Assembly: GCA_032622095.1 (NCBI GenBank)
Contig: CP136067.1
Coordinates: forward strand, 63,374,893-63,438,892
Origin: Siphonodentalium dalli
Lineage: Eukaryota > Mollusca > Scaphopoda > Gadilida > Siphonodentaliidae
Direction of reading: 5' to 3'
DNA: 64,000 nucleotides
Shown piece after piece: positions 1 through 12,892 of this stretch (position 1 is the first letter of the stretch; every line of letters starts with the position of its first letter). The position numbers and the translations under genes are program-made. The notes under the pieces are model-generated. The model was not told where the DNA came from and made no database searches. It was given only the letters and a program-made list of their open reading frames with translations.

Positions 1-444
1 ACAGTTTGTAGTATAGGGATCTGAAACCCATAAATCCTTCAAACCTGCCACCTTCGTCAGGTGACATTTTGGTCAGCGACCTTTTATTATACCAGTACCA
101 AACTTGAATTTAACAGCATATATAGGGTGAGTGGCGAGAGTTAAATCTCTTATCTCTGCCTCTATTCTGCCCCTATGTGAACCAATGTAAATCCCAATCT
201 ATGAGATCCATTCATCTAGTAATTTCAAATGATATATTTTAAGAGTTGAATTGAATTTATTTTCCTTGAAAGTTGTTACCAAATTTGAGGAAGGGTTATC
301 AGCATTGGGCCACTGATATTTTTTCCTTGAAATAATCAGCATAATAGATCTACACCTCATTAACATAGACAAAAAGAGATAACAGCCTATATATACATAC
401 TGTAATATTGTAACACCTGTTGCATCTATATTAAAGGGAACGTT
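1..444. other. No gene seen; AT-rich flank
   Basis: No supported exon, RNA gene or clear repeat was found here. The stretch lies upstream of the first recognisable exon of the VWD gene and may be part of an upstream intron. Confidence 0.5.
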
Positions 445-1785
445 GTCATAATTAATTTGGTACTTTTCCGGTAATTTTTCAATTTTTACCGATTTTTCCA
501 GTGTTCTGAAATTTTTCTGAAAGTGAAAATGTCAAATACGTAAATTTACATTCCGGTTATGTGGGGTTTATTTTCGGTAATTATTAGTGGATAAATTGGT
601 AGACATTTCGGTGAATTCGGTAGATATTACCTGTAAAATACGGTAGTTAATTTCCGGTGTTTTTTTCCAATATTATGCCGTCCCGATTTCTGATTGAATT
701 ACCTATCGAATACCACGGAAAATGAAAGGTTGTTGAAATTGGTTAGGCCTAAGATTTTGATGAACACTTTGTAATCCTGCTGGTATTACGATGAGTTGAT
801 AGCATAGCATAGCTACAGATACTCTCTTCATTCACGATATTATGTTGTATTTCTCATGTTTTAAATCTGATTCATGGCATTGCATCATTTAATATAAGTC
901 ATCTTGGTACCAGTATATTGACTCATAATATTATTATTACATTCACGGATTTCCATACATTCGGAAACTTCGCGATATTTCTATCGCTTCAAAGTGTACA
1001 TTGTTCTCAAAATATTGTAAATTAAGTTACTTCTATGTTGGTATTATCTCATAATCTAATCATTCTATGCATGAATAATTCATTTCATTTAACTAATAGC
1101 ACCATATATTGATATTTTAATAGTCAGTGTTTTTCATCATATGTTTTCATGTTGGCGATCGCTGTTCCGTGATTGGCGGATTCCTCTGTAGTCCCACCCA
1201 TAGCTGTCAATGGCCATGCTAGTCAAACATTGGGCTGGCTTTGTGTGACATTGGGACATACCTCATTCTGCTGTCTGGTTCGAGGGAGTTGCAGTTGGAA
1301 ATTCCAAGGTGGATCGACACCCCCTCCCCAACGGGTCCCTGCCCATCACACTTGTAGCGACTTACCTGCCCTCGTAGGAGCGACCAAACTAAACTTGGTC
1401 TATATGGATAACATATAATAAGCTGGTTGTTTTTTAATCAGAAAGGTATTGGTCGCAGTCTGGTCATATTTGGTCAATGGTAATTAGTTGATGTATTTAA
1501 CTGGCATGTATAGAACGTATTAGTGGAGTTGCATGTATGAACTTCGGAAAATTACCAGATTAATGAGTGATGTGCTCTATGATTTCCGACGTCTTGGTTG
1601 TATCAGTAACATTTACTGACATAGTCGGTAGATTTTACTGAGAAATCGGTAATTTTTAACTGAGATTTTGATTGTTTTGGTAGGTTCTAACGGAACATCA
1701 TCTTCAACGCATCAGTAAACTTTGGGTACTCTGGAAAATTACCGGATCTTCTGTAATATTTTGAAATTACCAAATTAGTTATGAC
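445..1785. mobile_element. DNA transposon remnant, 18-bp TIRs
   Basis: The ends form an inverted repeat: GTCATAATTAATTTGGTA at 445-462 and its near-perfect complement at 1768-1785 (one mismatch). Just inside both ends the sequence is rich in GGTAATTT/AAATTACC motifs (about 470-660 and 1540-1770), the subterminal repeats typical of cut-and-paste elements. No transposase reading frame is visible; the frame at 1173-1418 has no family features. The superfamily is not assigned because no convincing target-site duplication was identified. Confidence 0.5.
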
Positions 1786-2860
1786 GCCGGACCTAACTGA
1801 TAATTTATCAAAAATATGATCACAGGAATCCATATATCAGTACCATCCGTATATCAGTACTTGAATACAAAATCATTATTAAATTGTCTTCAGAAGGGGT
1901 TAAAGTATTTGTGGTGGGTGGGGTAGTTTTATGTCACATAGCTCTGCCCCTATTCACATCATCCAAGGACCTCGTACTATGGGATTAGTGATGGTTTAGT
2001 GATTTCGGAGGATATGTTTAGGAGTTGAAGTCAACATTGGGCCCAAATATCATGAATTATATCTTTAAAATAACAGGGTTTGAAATAGGCTTATAACCTA
2101 TATGGACCAAGTTTCAGTTCCAGAAGGCAATAATATGGCTAGATCATTTTCCATCTAAATATATGACTTTGAAGTAAATATCAATCGAACATTCTTTGCA
2201 CTCTGCAAGATCCAAGTCAGGCCTGGACTCAATGGTGTCAAAATGTTGCATGATAACAAATTACCAGTGAATGATATAAGCAATACAATTTGAATGATTT
2301 GTTCAGTGTATGTAGTATGCACTACCCAACAGACTGAATGACACTATAATGAGTGTTGCTCATCCAGCATATACTGCCTCGATAGTAAATGAATGTGCCT
2401 GGTATATCTGTATGATAGATAAATTGATAGATAATTTATTTACAAAATGCCCATCATGTTAACAAAATTATACACACTGAAATGAAAATTTAAATTATAA
2501 TTACACCCTGAAATAAAAATATAAAAAATATGTTCAAATGATGATAAAAAGTCAAGAACTGCAATAACTAGCAAGGTTTTTGTAAACTATAACATGAGTA
2601 TGATTAAAACAATATACAAAATAGGATAATAGATATGAAATTGTACAGAAATTGTACCCTGTAGAGAGTACAGGCATACTGAATGGTACCATATCACTGC
2701 TGGAGCAACAGCCTGTTCCACGTAACATTGTTAGTATTGTTTGTAACTACACTCAGATTCAGCACAACTCACTACACTGTTGAATTTCCTTATATACTCT
2801 GCCACCTGAACTACAGTAATGCCCTAAATAATCGACTACTTAACCGCAGCAGAATTTAAT
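1786..2860. other. No gene seen
   Basis: AT-rich sequence without a recognisable exon, RNA gene or repeat family. Confidence 0.5.
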
Positions 2861-2967
2861 ATGGGTAACTTTTCAGGATTTAGTCAGAAATATGGCTTAA
2901 TTGTTGAGAGCTTTGCGATGAATGGCAACAAGCCATATTTCCGACTAAATCCTGAAAAGTTACCCAT
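2861..2967. repeat. Foldback hairpin (small MITE)
   Basis: Arms at about 2861-2899 and 2930-2967 are inverted copies with very few mismatches (ATGGGTAACTTTTCAGGATT on the left and its complement on the right), around a loop of about 30 nt. It is non-coding and probably a foldback MITE. Confidence 0.6.
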
Positions 2968-4189
2968 AATTCGGCCTGAGTACTACCTTATCAATTTCAC
3001 GCACCCTAACTAGTCCATAATATGTCTAAGTACAATTTGTATTTATCACATAAATCTCACTGAACACTTTCACTTCAATTTTCTTAATATTTGATAAACC
3101 AATTTTTCAATTATTATATGCATGTGTGTATACTGCAACATGAACCTGTACTGCTCTTTGTTGAATATCCAAATAACTGCAAAAATCACTTCCACTAATC
3201 AACAAAATCTGCCATAAATGTTGTATTTCCTTCATTCATTTTATAAATAGATTCTCACATTTATTATGTCTATCATACAATAGCAGAACGTTGTGTGCAA
3301 CCACATCAACTAACATAATAAAATATAATTTGATGTCATGGTCCTTCATTATTTATTCTGGAAATATGATTAATAACTTTTGAAATTAAAATTTAAATCA
3401 ACTTTAATCCATAGATAAGACCATAATATAACTCCATGTTTCCCTTCTCGTGAATACAATGCAACTTCTAACACAGAAATAAAGATTTTACAGTTTAAAT
3501 TGTGCACAGCATCTGACATGCACAGGTTACCTCCAGTAACTGTTTTGGCGCATTTAATTATTTGAAGTCTCCAGCATAAATCAGATCAGATTTCTCTGCC
3601 ACATGTGCTAGATAATCATTTTCCCAGCAATGAAATCTGACTAAGAAATTTCTACCCTATTTCTAACATATTCTCATGTTAGAAAATCACACTTTATATA
3701 GCTTACTTTTCTGCAATTCGAGACCATGCAATTTTAAAGTCTGTATTTGTTAAGAGATCTAACGTGAGAATTTCTCACTTTGAAAATATGAAATAAGTTC
3801 TTTGTGGAAATATTTCAAAGTCTGCATTTCTTATAAGAAATCACGTGAGAATTCACAACTCAGAAAAAATGTAAAAAATGCACGGTAAAAAAAAATAAGG
3901 ATGATAGTTTCAAAGTCTATTTTTCTCATGATAATTCACGTTAGAATATCTTATATTTCTCAAATGAGAAATTTTTCTCATGTAAGACCCTTGGTTAGAA
4001 AATTGATTTCTAACATCTTCTAACAAGGTTCATGTTAGATTTCTCTGGTTTGCATCTATTTCTAATATGTTTCTCATGAGATTCTTATATGATTATAACA
4101 ACTTCTCATAATAAATTTCTGAATGGGTTTTAGAGCCTTAATTTATCAGAAAAACTGCACGATTACATATTTTGATAACAGTTATAAAA
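2968..4189. other. No gene; TTCTCATGTTAGAAA-like motifs
   Basis: No exon was recognised. From about 3650 to 4090 the sequence repeats variants of TTCTAACATGAGAA in both orientations. The copies are irregular, not a clean tandem array, and may be subterminal repeats of an undefined element. Confidence 0.4.
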
Positions 4190-4962
4190 AAAAATTGATT
4201 TAAATAAAAATATATGATTTTTGGCCAAAAAAAAAGAGAAGATATTTGATTCTCAGGCAATTTTTTTTTTTAAATCGATGAGTGAGCGAGGGTTTTATTT
4301 TTATTTTTTATTTTGTTCTGCCCACAGTATCATGTGTTATTATACCTTGCCCAGTCCATAAAATGTAGGGAGAACTTTGTATTTGGATATAAACTAATTT
4401 AATCTGATATAAAGAATGACAAATTATGATATTGTACTACATATAGGGAGTGATCCCTGTGAATGAGACATCAAATGAAATAACAAAACTTCAAATAACC
4501 ATCATTTATTGGGCTCCGACTGGCATACCTTCGATCTATAGCATAGCAAGGGAGAAAACTCTATCTTACATGGTTACTTACTTCCTATTCAAAGGTCAGG
4601 TTGGCAGATGACTCATTCAATATCCAACCTCCTGCTTTTTGCCGAAATATTTCAATATATTTTACCAATAAACTTGGAGGGTTTCGACAGCCTGTGGTGA
4701 CAATATACCTATTAGTTATCGTTGCCTGTGGTCTTTTGTTGAATACCCACACATACACCATTGTATTTAGCTCCTATTTGATATTTGAAACATAACTATA
4801 TCCACGTGAGAGTTTCCTATTTTCTATATTTGAAATCCAAAATCATAATAAAATGGTCCAATGTGGGCCATTTTTTTCGATGCAGCAATGCCTGAGAATC
4901 AAAACCCTTTTTCTTTTTAAAAAGGCCTAAGTCAAATCAATCAATTTTTAAAAAATCAAAAA
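4190..4962. mobile_element. Probable MITE-like inverted-repeat element
   Basis: The segment at about 4190-4262, ending in TTGATTCTCAGGCA, reappears inverted at about 4886-4960 beginning TGCCTGAGAATCAA. The A/T runs between the shared blocks differ. The interior has no supported coding sequence. Boundaries are approximate and no target-site duplication was found. Confidence 0.35.
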
Positions 4963-5197
4963 AATCACCAACTCTGGGATGTATGTATTATGTTCTTGTC
5001 TGTCCATGATAAAATTTAGCTGTAATTATATCATAATCCACGGATGTTTCGTACAAGTGGCAGTGCAGTTGAAATTATTTTTATAAGATACATCGATAGT
5101 ATCATATAAATGTACGCCAATTGGGAATGGTTTAGAGTATGGTTTGCTGTGGTAGTTTCAGACTTGTGTTTACAACCTGGCTTAATTACTATTTCAG

Positions 5198-5412
5198 CAT
5201 ATGGTTTGTGTCTGGCTTTCGGTGATCCTCACTATCGAACTGTGGATGGTTGGTGGCTTCATTTCATGGGCCAGTGTAGCTATTTAATGACAACTGACGG
5301 CTGTGGTGGTCTGGCTGCAAATTTCACAGTTTATTCGACGAACTGGGCCAACGGATTGGACAGACAAGACATATCATGGGTCAAGGAAATTACTGTTAAT
5401 ATAGGAGACATC
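5198..5412 (+). CDS. VWD-C8-TIL-EGF protein, exon A: N-terminal half of VWD
   Basis: This exon encodes the start of a von Willebrand type D domain: Cys-Leu-Ala-Phe then GDPHYRTVDG, a GQCSYLMTTDGCG segment, and SWVKEITVNIGDI. VWD domains occur in secreted and matrix proteins (zonadhesin, tectorins, mucins, vWF) and form calcium-stabilised, disulphide-linked folds that mediate assembly. It is preceded by the acceptor ATTTCAG (5191-5197), entering in phase 1, and followed by donor GTAAGT at 5413, leaving in phase 0. The reading frame also opens upstream to 5110, but residues before 5198 do not match the family, so I start at the acceptor. No upstream exon was found in 1-5197, so the gene is open at the 5' end. 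Confidence 0.88.
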
Positions 5413-5684
5413 GTAAGTTATAAAATAGGTGACGTAAAGGTACCTTAAAGGGACTAATGGCCTTTGAAGTGGGTTCATGCATAAAAAGTCTGTGAAACAA
5501 GTATCACCAAGTACATGAAAAATAGCATGTCTGTTGTTATTTTCATTGTTATGTAAACACTTTTGTTGCAGTGGAATTACTGATAGGAATCCAATTAGTC
5601 CAACACGATAACTGACAAATCACTGTGACAGTTTTGTTTTGTTATTGGAGAGATATCAATAATGAATATAAGAATTTTTTTCGT

Positions 5685-6702
5685 CTATTACTCTATGTTC
5701 TATTACTCTATGTTCTATTACTCTATGTTCTATTACTCTATGTTCTATTACTCTATGTTCTATTACTCTACTCTAATAGTGGTACTTAGTTGTACATGTA
5801 ATGTTTATTACTCTATGTTCTTCTTAGTGGTACTGGTAATGTTTATTACTCTATGTTCTTAGTGGTACTTGTAATGTTTATCTATTACTCGGTACATGTA
5901 ATGTTTATCTACAGTAATAATTACTCTATGTTCTTCTTGGTGGTACATGTAATGTTTATCTATTACTCCATGTTCTTCTTAGTGATACATGTAATGTTTA
6001 TCTATTTACTCTATGTTCTTCTTTACTGGTACATGTATCTATTACTCTATGTTCTTCTTAGTGGTACATGTAATGTTTATCAATTATTCTATGTTCTTCT
6101 TAGTGGTACATATAATGTTTATCTATTACACTATGTTCTTCTTAGTGGTACATGTAATGTTTATCTATTTACTCTATGTTCTTAGTGGTACTTGTAATGT
6201 TTATCTATTTACTCTATGTTCTTCTTTACTGGTACATGTATCTATTACTCTATGTTCTTCTTAGTGGTACATGTAATGTTTATCAATTCTATGTTCTTCT
6301 TAGTGGTACATATAATGTTTATCTATTACACTATGTTCTTCTTAGTGGTACATGTAATGTTTATCTATTACTCTATGTTCTTAGTGGTACATGTAATGTT
6401 TATCTATTACTCTATGTTCTTAGTGGTACTTGTAATGTTTATTACTCTATGTTCTTCTTTACTGGTACATGTATCTGTTACTCCGTGTTCTTCTTAGTGG
6501 TACATGTAATGTTTATCTATTACTCTATGTTCTTAGTGGTACTTGTAATGTTTATTACTCTATGTTCTTCTTTACTGGTACATGTATCTGTTACTCCGTG
6601 TTCTTCTTAGTGGTACATGTAATGTTTATCTATTACTCTATGTTCTTCTTGGTGGTACATATAATGTTTTTCTATTACTCTATGTTCTTCTTACCCAATA
6701 GC
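5685..6702. repeat. Two-tier minisatellite
   Basis: The array starts with a pure 15-mer (CTATTACTCTATGTT) repeated about five to six times (5685-5770). It then changes to longer units of about 35-43 bp built on the same core plus TTCTTAGTGGTACATGTAATG (about 5780-6702). Larger blocks are duplicated: roughly 6000-6190 resembles 6200-6400, and 6430-6500 resembles 6550-6620. The open frames over it are only products of the repeat. It lies about 270 bp downstream of the first VWD exon. Confidence 0.9.
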
Positions 6703-7156
6703 TTGGGGAATATCTGACTTAATATCTGTCTTAAACCCAACTACCTGGCTCCCTTAAATCCACATACATTGTGTCAAATACCACTAGATTTCTGGAAAAA
6801 TCCTAAATATATAGTTTTGGGAATGACCGGAACTATTCATTATGATGTTAGGAATATTCCCTCTAGCTATTAATCGACTTGCCTTGTTACGCGATGCGTG
6901 ACCAACCAATCATTTTAAATCTCATCCAAGTCATGTTGAGTGAACATGGCATCCCATCCCATCCCATACAAAAAAGTACTATTTCCAGACATTTGAATAA
7001 AACGGCTTCTTTGTTTACAATAGTCATTTTTGAATCGGGTGTTTCCGTCGCGACTCGGAAATGACGTCACCGAGGGTACAAAGACAGAAGAAATTTTATG
7101 CGCCGTTTTTAAAATCACGTATTTTGAAATCGTCTTTTTTTATTGTTGTTTATTTT
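6703..7156. other. No gene seen
   Basis: Unique-looking intron sequence with no supported feature. Confidence 0.4.
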
Positions 7157-8000
7157 TTAGTCGAGTTTTTTTCCAAAACTCGACTTATAGTATGATGGGG
7201 GACGGTGGGCGGGCGGCGGACGGGCGGGCGGGCGGGGCGGGCGGCGTGTTTTGCTTATAACTCAACCGTTTATTGAGTACATGTCCATGCACGTAAGCTG
7301 CAGACAAAAAATAGGGTTCGTCCGCACATTTATTACAGAGTTATGGCCCTTTGAATTTTCAGCTTGTTAGCGCGATAACTTCAACAAACGTTATCCGATT
7401 TGATTTAAATTTGGTATATAGGTGTCTCCCAAGAATATCTCGGATGAGTTCGAAAACCGGCCTGGTCCGATAAAATTTGATAGAGTTATGGCCCTTAATT
7501 AGTCATTTTTCACGAATTTTCAGCTCGTTAGCGCGATAACTTCAACAAACGTTATCCGATTTGATTGAAATTTGGTATATAGGTGTCTCCCAAGAATATC
7601 TCGGATAAGTTCGAAAACCGGCCTCGTCCGATAAAATTTGATAGAGTTATGGCCCTTAATTAGTCATTTTTCACGAATTTTCAGCTCGTTAGTGCGATAA
7701 CTTCAACAAACGTTATCCGATTTGATTGAAATTTGGTATATAGGTGTCTCCCAAGAATATCTCGGATGAGTTCGAAAACCGGCCTCGTCCGATAAAATTT
7801 GATAAGAGTTATGGCCCTTAATTAGTAATTTTTCACGAATTTTCAGCTTGTTAGCGCGATAACTTCAACAAACATTATCCGATTTGTTTAAAATTTGGAA
7901 TAGACATACTTGCCAAGAATATTTCGGACGAGTTCGAAAACCAGCCTGGCCCGATAAAATTTGATGGAGTTATGGCCCTTAATTAGTCATTTTTCGATTT
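7157..8000. mobile_element. Pearl-like element with tandem ~160-bp monomers
   Basis: It begins with a short palindrome (about 7159-7184) followed by a GC-rich simple repeat built from GGGCGGGC/GGACGGGC (7203-7250). Four to five diverged monomers of about 160 bp follow, recognisable by GTTATGGCCCTTAATTAGTC, TTAGCGCGATAACTTCAAC and GGTATATAGGTGTCTCCC; GTTATGGCCCTT recurs near 7340, 7485, 7648, 7807 and 7970. A simple-sequence block plus about 160-bp core repeats resembles the pearl elements of bivalves, which are Helitron-related. Exact ends are not resolved. Confidence 0.6.
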
Positions 8001-8132
8001 TACCTATTAATTAGTCTACCGATACTGATGCACACCAATTGGCGGTAGCCACCGGCGGTAAGCCACCGAAAACGAGACACAGCATCTCTGATGCCACATC
8101 TTGTTTGAATAATAAAACGTACTCATCGCTGC

Positions 8133-8330
8133 ATGGCTGCAAACTGTAGCCAAAAATGTTCAAGTGGCACAAGAATTAATGCAGCCATTCGACAACAGTG
8201 GACGGCGTTTGTCTACAACGAGAGTTTGGAATGGGCTGTCACAATACAGCTCTGCTTGTGTTCCAAGCACTTTGAAGAAGGATCTTTCACAAATATTGTG
8301 AAATGCAAGCTGGGACATACAAAAGTGTGA
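8133..8330 (+). pseudogene. THAP zinc-finger fragment
   Basis: The 65-residue frame has the spacing of a THAP C2CH finger: CSQKC near the start, RQQWTAFV in the middle, and LCSKHFEEGSFTN near the end, matching the usual CSxHF..G.FT signature. THAP domains are DNA-binding modules of P-element-type transposases and of host regulators. There is no P in the expected N-terminal position, and the frame stops soon after the finger, so this looks like a transposon-derived relic or a lone exon rather than a complete gene. Confidence 0.45.
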
Positions 8331-11300
8331 TTCACATTGTCAAACAATTGTATCTACGTGAATACCGGTACCAATAAACACCCATGCACTCACAGTCCTT
8401 GTGGGGGGGGTATCAGTAGACCTACGGCTACGTCGCAGTACATGGATCATACATGGGGATTTACTTTCGGCGATGTGTGAATCGTGACTTGTTCTACTCA
8501 AGCGTGAATACATAAATCGGCACCTTGACAATACAAAATGTCAACTATGCATGACAATATGCAAAATTAAGCATGATTTACAAGGCTACCAATCAACAAT
8601 CTGTGTAATATAAGTGACTGTTCTACGTTAATTCTAGTCTAGATAACGTGACGTAAACATCGATTAGAACCTGAACTTGAAATGTAATGATTCAATGAAA
8701 ATCATTTAGTAAGTCTACTCACCAGATTGAATTTTTCGAATAATTAAAATCCAATACATATCACCAATGTATTAATCCATTTGTGAAAGCATATAAATGA
8801 AATCAGACGAAAATGTACCGCACTGCATCCACGTGTTACGAGCTGTGTCGATCATGTCAGTTTGTCACGCCAATATTTCCACCAACAAAACATAAATTCC
8901 TTGTATTCCAATCGAATTGTTCAGAGAAATTCTTGACGGTACTTCGAATTATATACATGGCTACGAATTTATATGACTACATCAGTCATTAAGCAGTAAC
9001 CGAGCATTAACAAACTGGTATTTGAACTATAAACACAAACAAATATTATGCAGGTGATGTGACCTATACATCTGACCTAACCTCAACGTCATACACGTGC
9101 GTGTGCATATCCATACTCGACAATAATGTGTCTAAAGTTGACTATGAAACACCTACTATCGTAAAAGATAGATCAATTATGGAATTATGTTACGTTTTAA
9201 CATGCCTTCAGTCCACTGTATAGGTATTATTTTTAAAATAAGAACAGCAATCGCGAGGGACTATTTTGTTATTGCGAATGTAGCATGCGTAAAATATCGT
9301 TCGATTTGTGATCAAAGCGCAGTACCGTAGGCCAAGTAAGTACTACGTTCGTCATATGCACAGGAACGCCCACATTTCCACTGAGTGTGGTAGATATAGG
9401 CCTAAGCTATATAGGCCCTAGATAGTTGGTCTGTGTGGAGATTGTGCGTTACTGGTCTTGATTCATTTGAAACAATAAAGTGAATAAACATAATACATAC
9501 TGAAAATAATATATGTATACGTACGCCTTTTGCGGTTTTTGTTTTGTTGACAGATTGTCAAAAAATGTGTTTTATATGATCTAAAGGCCATGCATGATAC
9601 TGCATGTAGAATTCAGGTCAGTATCGGTACGTAGACAGCAGTTTGGAAATTATTGATAGTATAAAATGTTTGATGTTTCACACCTACTTGCCATTAGTGA
9701 CCATACATTCTCAATGAGAACTTGGGTGTCAAAATAAAGCCAGTTGAAAAATTGAAACATAAAGTATTAAAAAGCATTTAATTGGAGGATTATAGGGCCT
9801 ACTAGTAATGGAATATATAGGTCAAGCTTTTGCGGATTTCTGCTCACTACGTTCATGACTGACTAGATGAAATAATTACATACCAACAAATCTTAATACC
9901 CAGTAGCGTGAATATCAAGTTAAAACATAATTGTTTATTTAATCATGGAGCGATCTACTTGTGATATGCAATAGGTTTATGCATAAATGGTGAAAGGATT
10001 TGTCTCCCCCCCCCCCCCCCACAATTAACTGCTTGACACAACATAAGTTGAAAATTATACACCACATACAGGCTGAACTGTCTAACTGTTTTAATTTCAA
10101 TTCAGTTATTGTTGAGGATTGGGAAATGTGTTGACGTTTAGACCAACGTACAGCAGCCTATCTTTCTACTTTTGGTCCGAAAGAGGGGGAACCGGTAGAA
10201 ATGCATGGTCCATGGATGCGATGATTTATTGTCGGATCATCGGTCAATGGTCTCTCGCCCATATGTGGAGGATCATTGTCATCAGGCTCGAATGCAGCAA
10301 GATCAAAATCATCTTTACAACGTTAGCGCTGACCTGCCATTGCCATTATAGCCGCACGTTGCCAATGACGCAAAGCAGAACTGTGCATTTGTGATCCCTC
10401 CGTGACGTCATGTCACGTGCTCCTCCAGTAGCCATGTGCGTGCAGTGCAAAATGAAAACAAATCTTCGGCGACTGTTTCGTTCCCAAGATATAAAAAATA
10501 ATTGCAGGATATTTTGACAGGATTTTTTGCGGATTTGTGTTAATGGGACTTAGATACACACGGGGTGATATATCAATACTCAAATTAGGTTACAGTTCAG
10601 CTGGACTTTAACATTAAGATGGGAAGCGGGAGGGCTGTCTATTGAACAGTTCCGGTCCTTTGTAAAACTATAATTTGATTTCTCAAATTTAGCATTTTTT
10701 ACTTCATGACCTCCGCTATTCATTATGACCACACACAAAACCACACTGGCCCACATGTGGAAGCACCATATGTACACACCATATAAACCTATAGACCATC
10801 TTATGAGACACTTTCTCCATATGGCGACTTGCCAGAATTATGAAGTTATAACAATAAATTATGAACACCATTGAACTTCTACACTGTAGAATTATGGTAT
10901 CTACGACAAAACCTCAACATTCAATGGTCTCAATAGTGTTGAATGAATGTAGAATCCTGTGTCCAACCTGCAGCCTCAAGAACCTGCATAAGGTTGGTAC
11001 CATTGAACAGAGCCCATGCTATACCTACACTGATTGTAGAAGAACCCACAACTGCAGTAGTAGGCTGATTCTTCAAATCATAGCACATGTTGATTCAGTC
11101 TACCAACCAACAAAGTGTTAGACTAGAAACTCTATGGTGATGTGAGAATAAGATACAAGAATAAGGATATACTGCTGGCAGTGGAAGGTGATTCAGAACT
11201 CATTCCTGACTTCCTCTGAATATAATGAAGAAGAGTTTTCTCAGATCCAACTGGTCACAAACTGGAAAAGCCAGTACATTGAGAATGATATGCAGGTTGA

Positions 11301-11794
11301 TCTGGCTTAGCTAATCCAGTTCGCATTGTAATTAAGACCCTGCCTATGAATATTGACCTATCCTTCCCCGAGTTTAAGAGCATGCAAATCACTGCAACAA
11401 CAGAAAGATGCGACCACAATCAAAGAGCCATAAACACTACTCTATTTGAATAGATTGAATAGATATAGGAGCAAGACTCATTACTCACAGAATATTGCCC
11501 TACCATTACTGCTGTCATTGATGTGCCTTCAATGAACATCAATGTGTATCAGAAATGAGCAATATTTCACGTTGTGCTCACTATGACACAGAATGTACCA
11601 GAATGCCCACTTAATCAATATATACATGTATACAACATTATTGATATTAAAGTGGTTCATATATATATAACCATTCATACCAGATACATGCCTGTAAATG
11701 ATAATGCACTAACAGGAACGCTATGTAAAGGACTTGAGTTATTCTAGATGAAACCCAACTGAATCATGCGAAAGTGATGCATGTACCTTATTAT
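8331..11794. other. No supported gene; intron sequence
   Basis: About 3.5 kb without a recognisable exon or element. It holds poly(G) near 8402-8409 and poly(C) near 10007-10020. Short open frames at 10119-10394 and 10861-11121 match no family I know. Confidence 0.4.
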
Positions 11795-12345
11795 ACGCCC
11801 TTTTGAAAAAAGGTCGTATTATGTTATCAGTCTGTCTGTCCGTCTGTCTGTCTGTGTCCGTCCGTCTGTCTGTCCGTTAACATTTTTGGTTTCCGACCGA
11901 TAACTCCAGTTTGGATTATTTGATCTGAACCAAAGTTGGTATGTGTATTTTCCAGCTAACGATACAGGTCAAGTTTGAATATGGGTTCCGTCCAATTATT
12001 TTTACATGAGTTACTGCCCTTTTTTTACTTAGAATTTGACCAATTTCATAACATTCGGTTTCCGACCGATAACTCCAGTTTTGATAATTTGATCTGAACC
12101 AAAGCTGGTATGTGTATTTCCCAGCTAAAACTACAGGCCAAGTTTGAATATAGGTTCTGTCTAATTATTTTTACATGAGTTACGGCCATTTTTCGACTTA
12201 GAATTTGACCACATTTTGGAATTGAAATTAGGGGTATATCAGATTTTCTTCAAATGTAAGCTCAAAGTATTATTTATTTTGCGGTAGTACAATTTGAAAT
12301 GGCTAAAGGGCGTATTTTGCCACGCCCTAGCGATGCTCTTGTATA
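11795..12345. mobile_element. Pearl-like element, second family
   Basis: It opens with TTATACGCCCTTTTGAAAAA, continues with a (GTCT/GTCC)n run (11829-11876), then about two monomers of roughly 165 bp marked by TTTCCGACCGATAACTCCAG (near 11889 and 12059). It closes with AAAGGGCGTATTTTGCCACG, an inverted echo of the start. It is non-coding. Confidence 0.55.
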
Positions 12346-12438
12346 TATATGCTAGTCAGATTGTGAAACCAGTCATTTCATGAAATGACTGAAATTTCCA
12401 GTCATTTCATGAAATCAGTCAACAGTATGTAATTTCAC

Positions 12439-12705
12439 ATGTATACTGCTATAATTCACAGTACAGTAAATTTCCGAAATATATTATTCCCAAGGATGAT
12501 TACTTTAAAGACAATAGAAGAATTCAAAGTTGCCAATGAGTTATCAAACAGAAAGTCTCGTCATGAATACTACCTGCTCAACAAGTTTGAAATTCTTCAA
12601 TGTGGTGATATTCAGAAACTTATCAAGAAGCGCCAGACATCCCACATGTTAGAGGTATATTCGCAGAGACTTAATATGCAAAATGTGTTTGGTGATAATC
12701 GCTAA
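12439..12705 (+). pseudogene. KRBA2-like transposase N-terminal fragment
   Basis: The central and C-terminal residues, with HEYYLLNKFEILQCGDIQKL followed by IKKRQT, resemble the conserved block before the integrase core in proteins annotated as KRAB-A domain-containing 2-like, which derive from integrase-bearing transposons. No integrase core follows in this frame, which stops at 12705. It sits just inside the left terminal repeat of the 5.4-kb element and may be that element's own coding remnant. The family match is from memory of the motif. Confidence 0.45.
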
Positions 12706-12892
12706 CTCGTCCACTCTCTCAGGTTCACTCGATTGTGGTTCTTCCCGGTCTACTCCATACATGTATGATCCATAGTTTGACAAACTGCCTCTTATACTTT
12801 TTTGTTGTTGTTTTCTTTGTTCTTGACAAAATCCATATACAGTATGTACACATTCACATCACAGGCTTACATGTTGATAACAACCTTCTGGC

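Noticed and set aside
1173-1418. 81-codon frame as a gene
   Set aside because: It lies inside a TIR element, has no family features, and no splice or codon support.
2861-2967. Hairpin as a tRNA or microRNA gene
   Set aside because: No tRNA consensus boxes; the hairpin is better explained as a foldback MITE.
5662-6717. Several overlapping open frames of 66-144 codons
   Set aside because: They are translations of the minisatellite; each frame repeats the same words and has no independent support.
7197-7252. GC-rich block as a CpG island or promoter
   Set aside because: It is a simple GGGCGGGC repeat within a pearl-like element, with no exon or promoter context.
10119-10394. 91-codon frame as a gene
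   Set aside because: No recognisable domain; composition looks like chance.
10861-11121. Cys-containing 86-codon frame as an exon
   Set aside because: Cysteine spacing fits no EGF, TIL or C8 pattern, and no matching splice sites at the right phase were seen.
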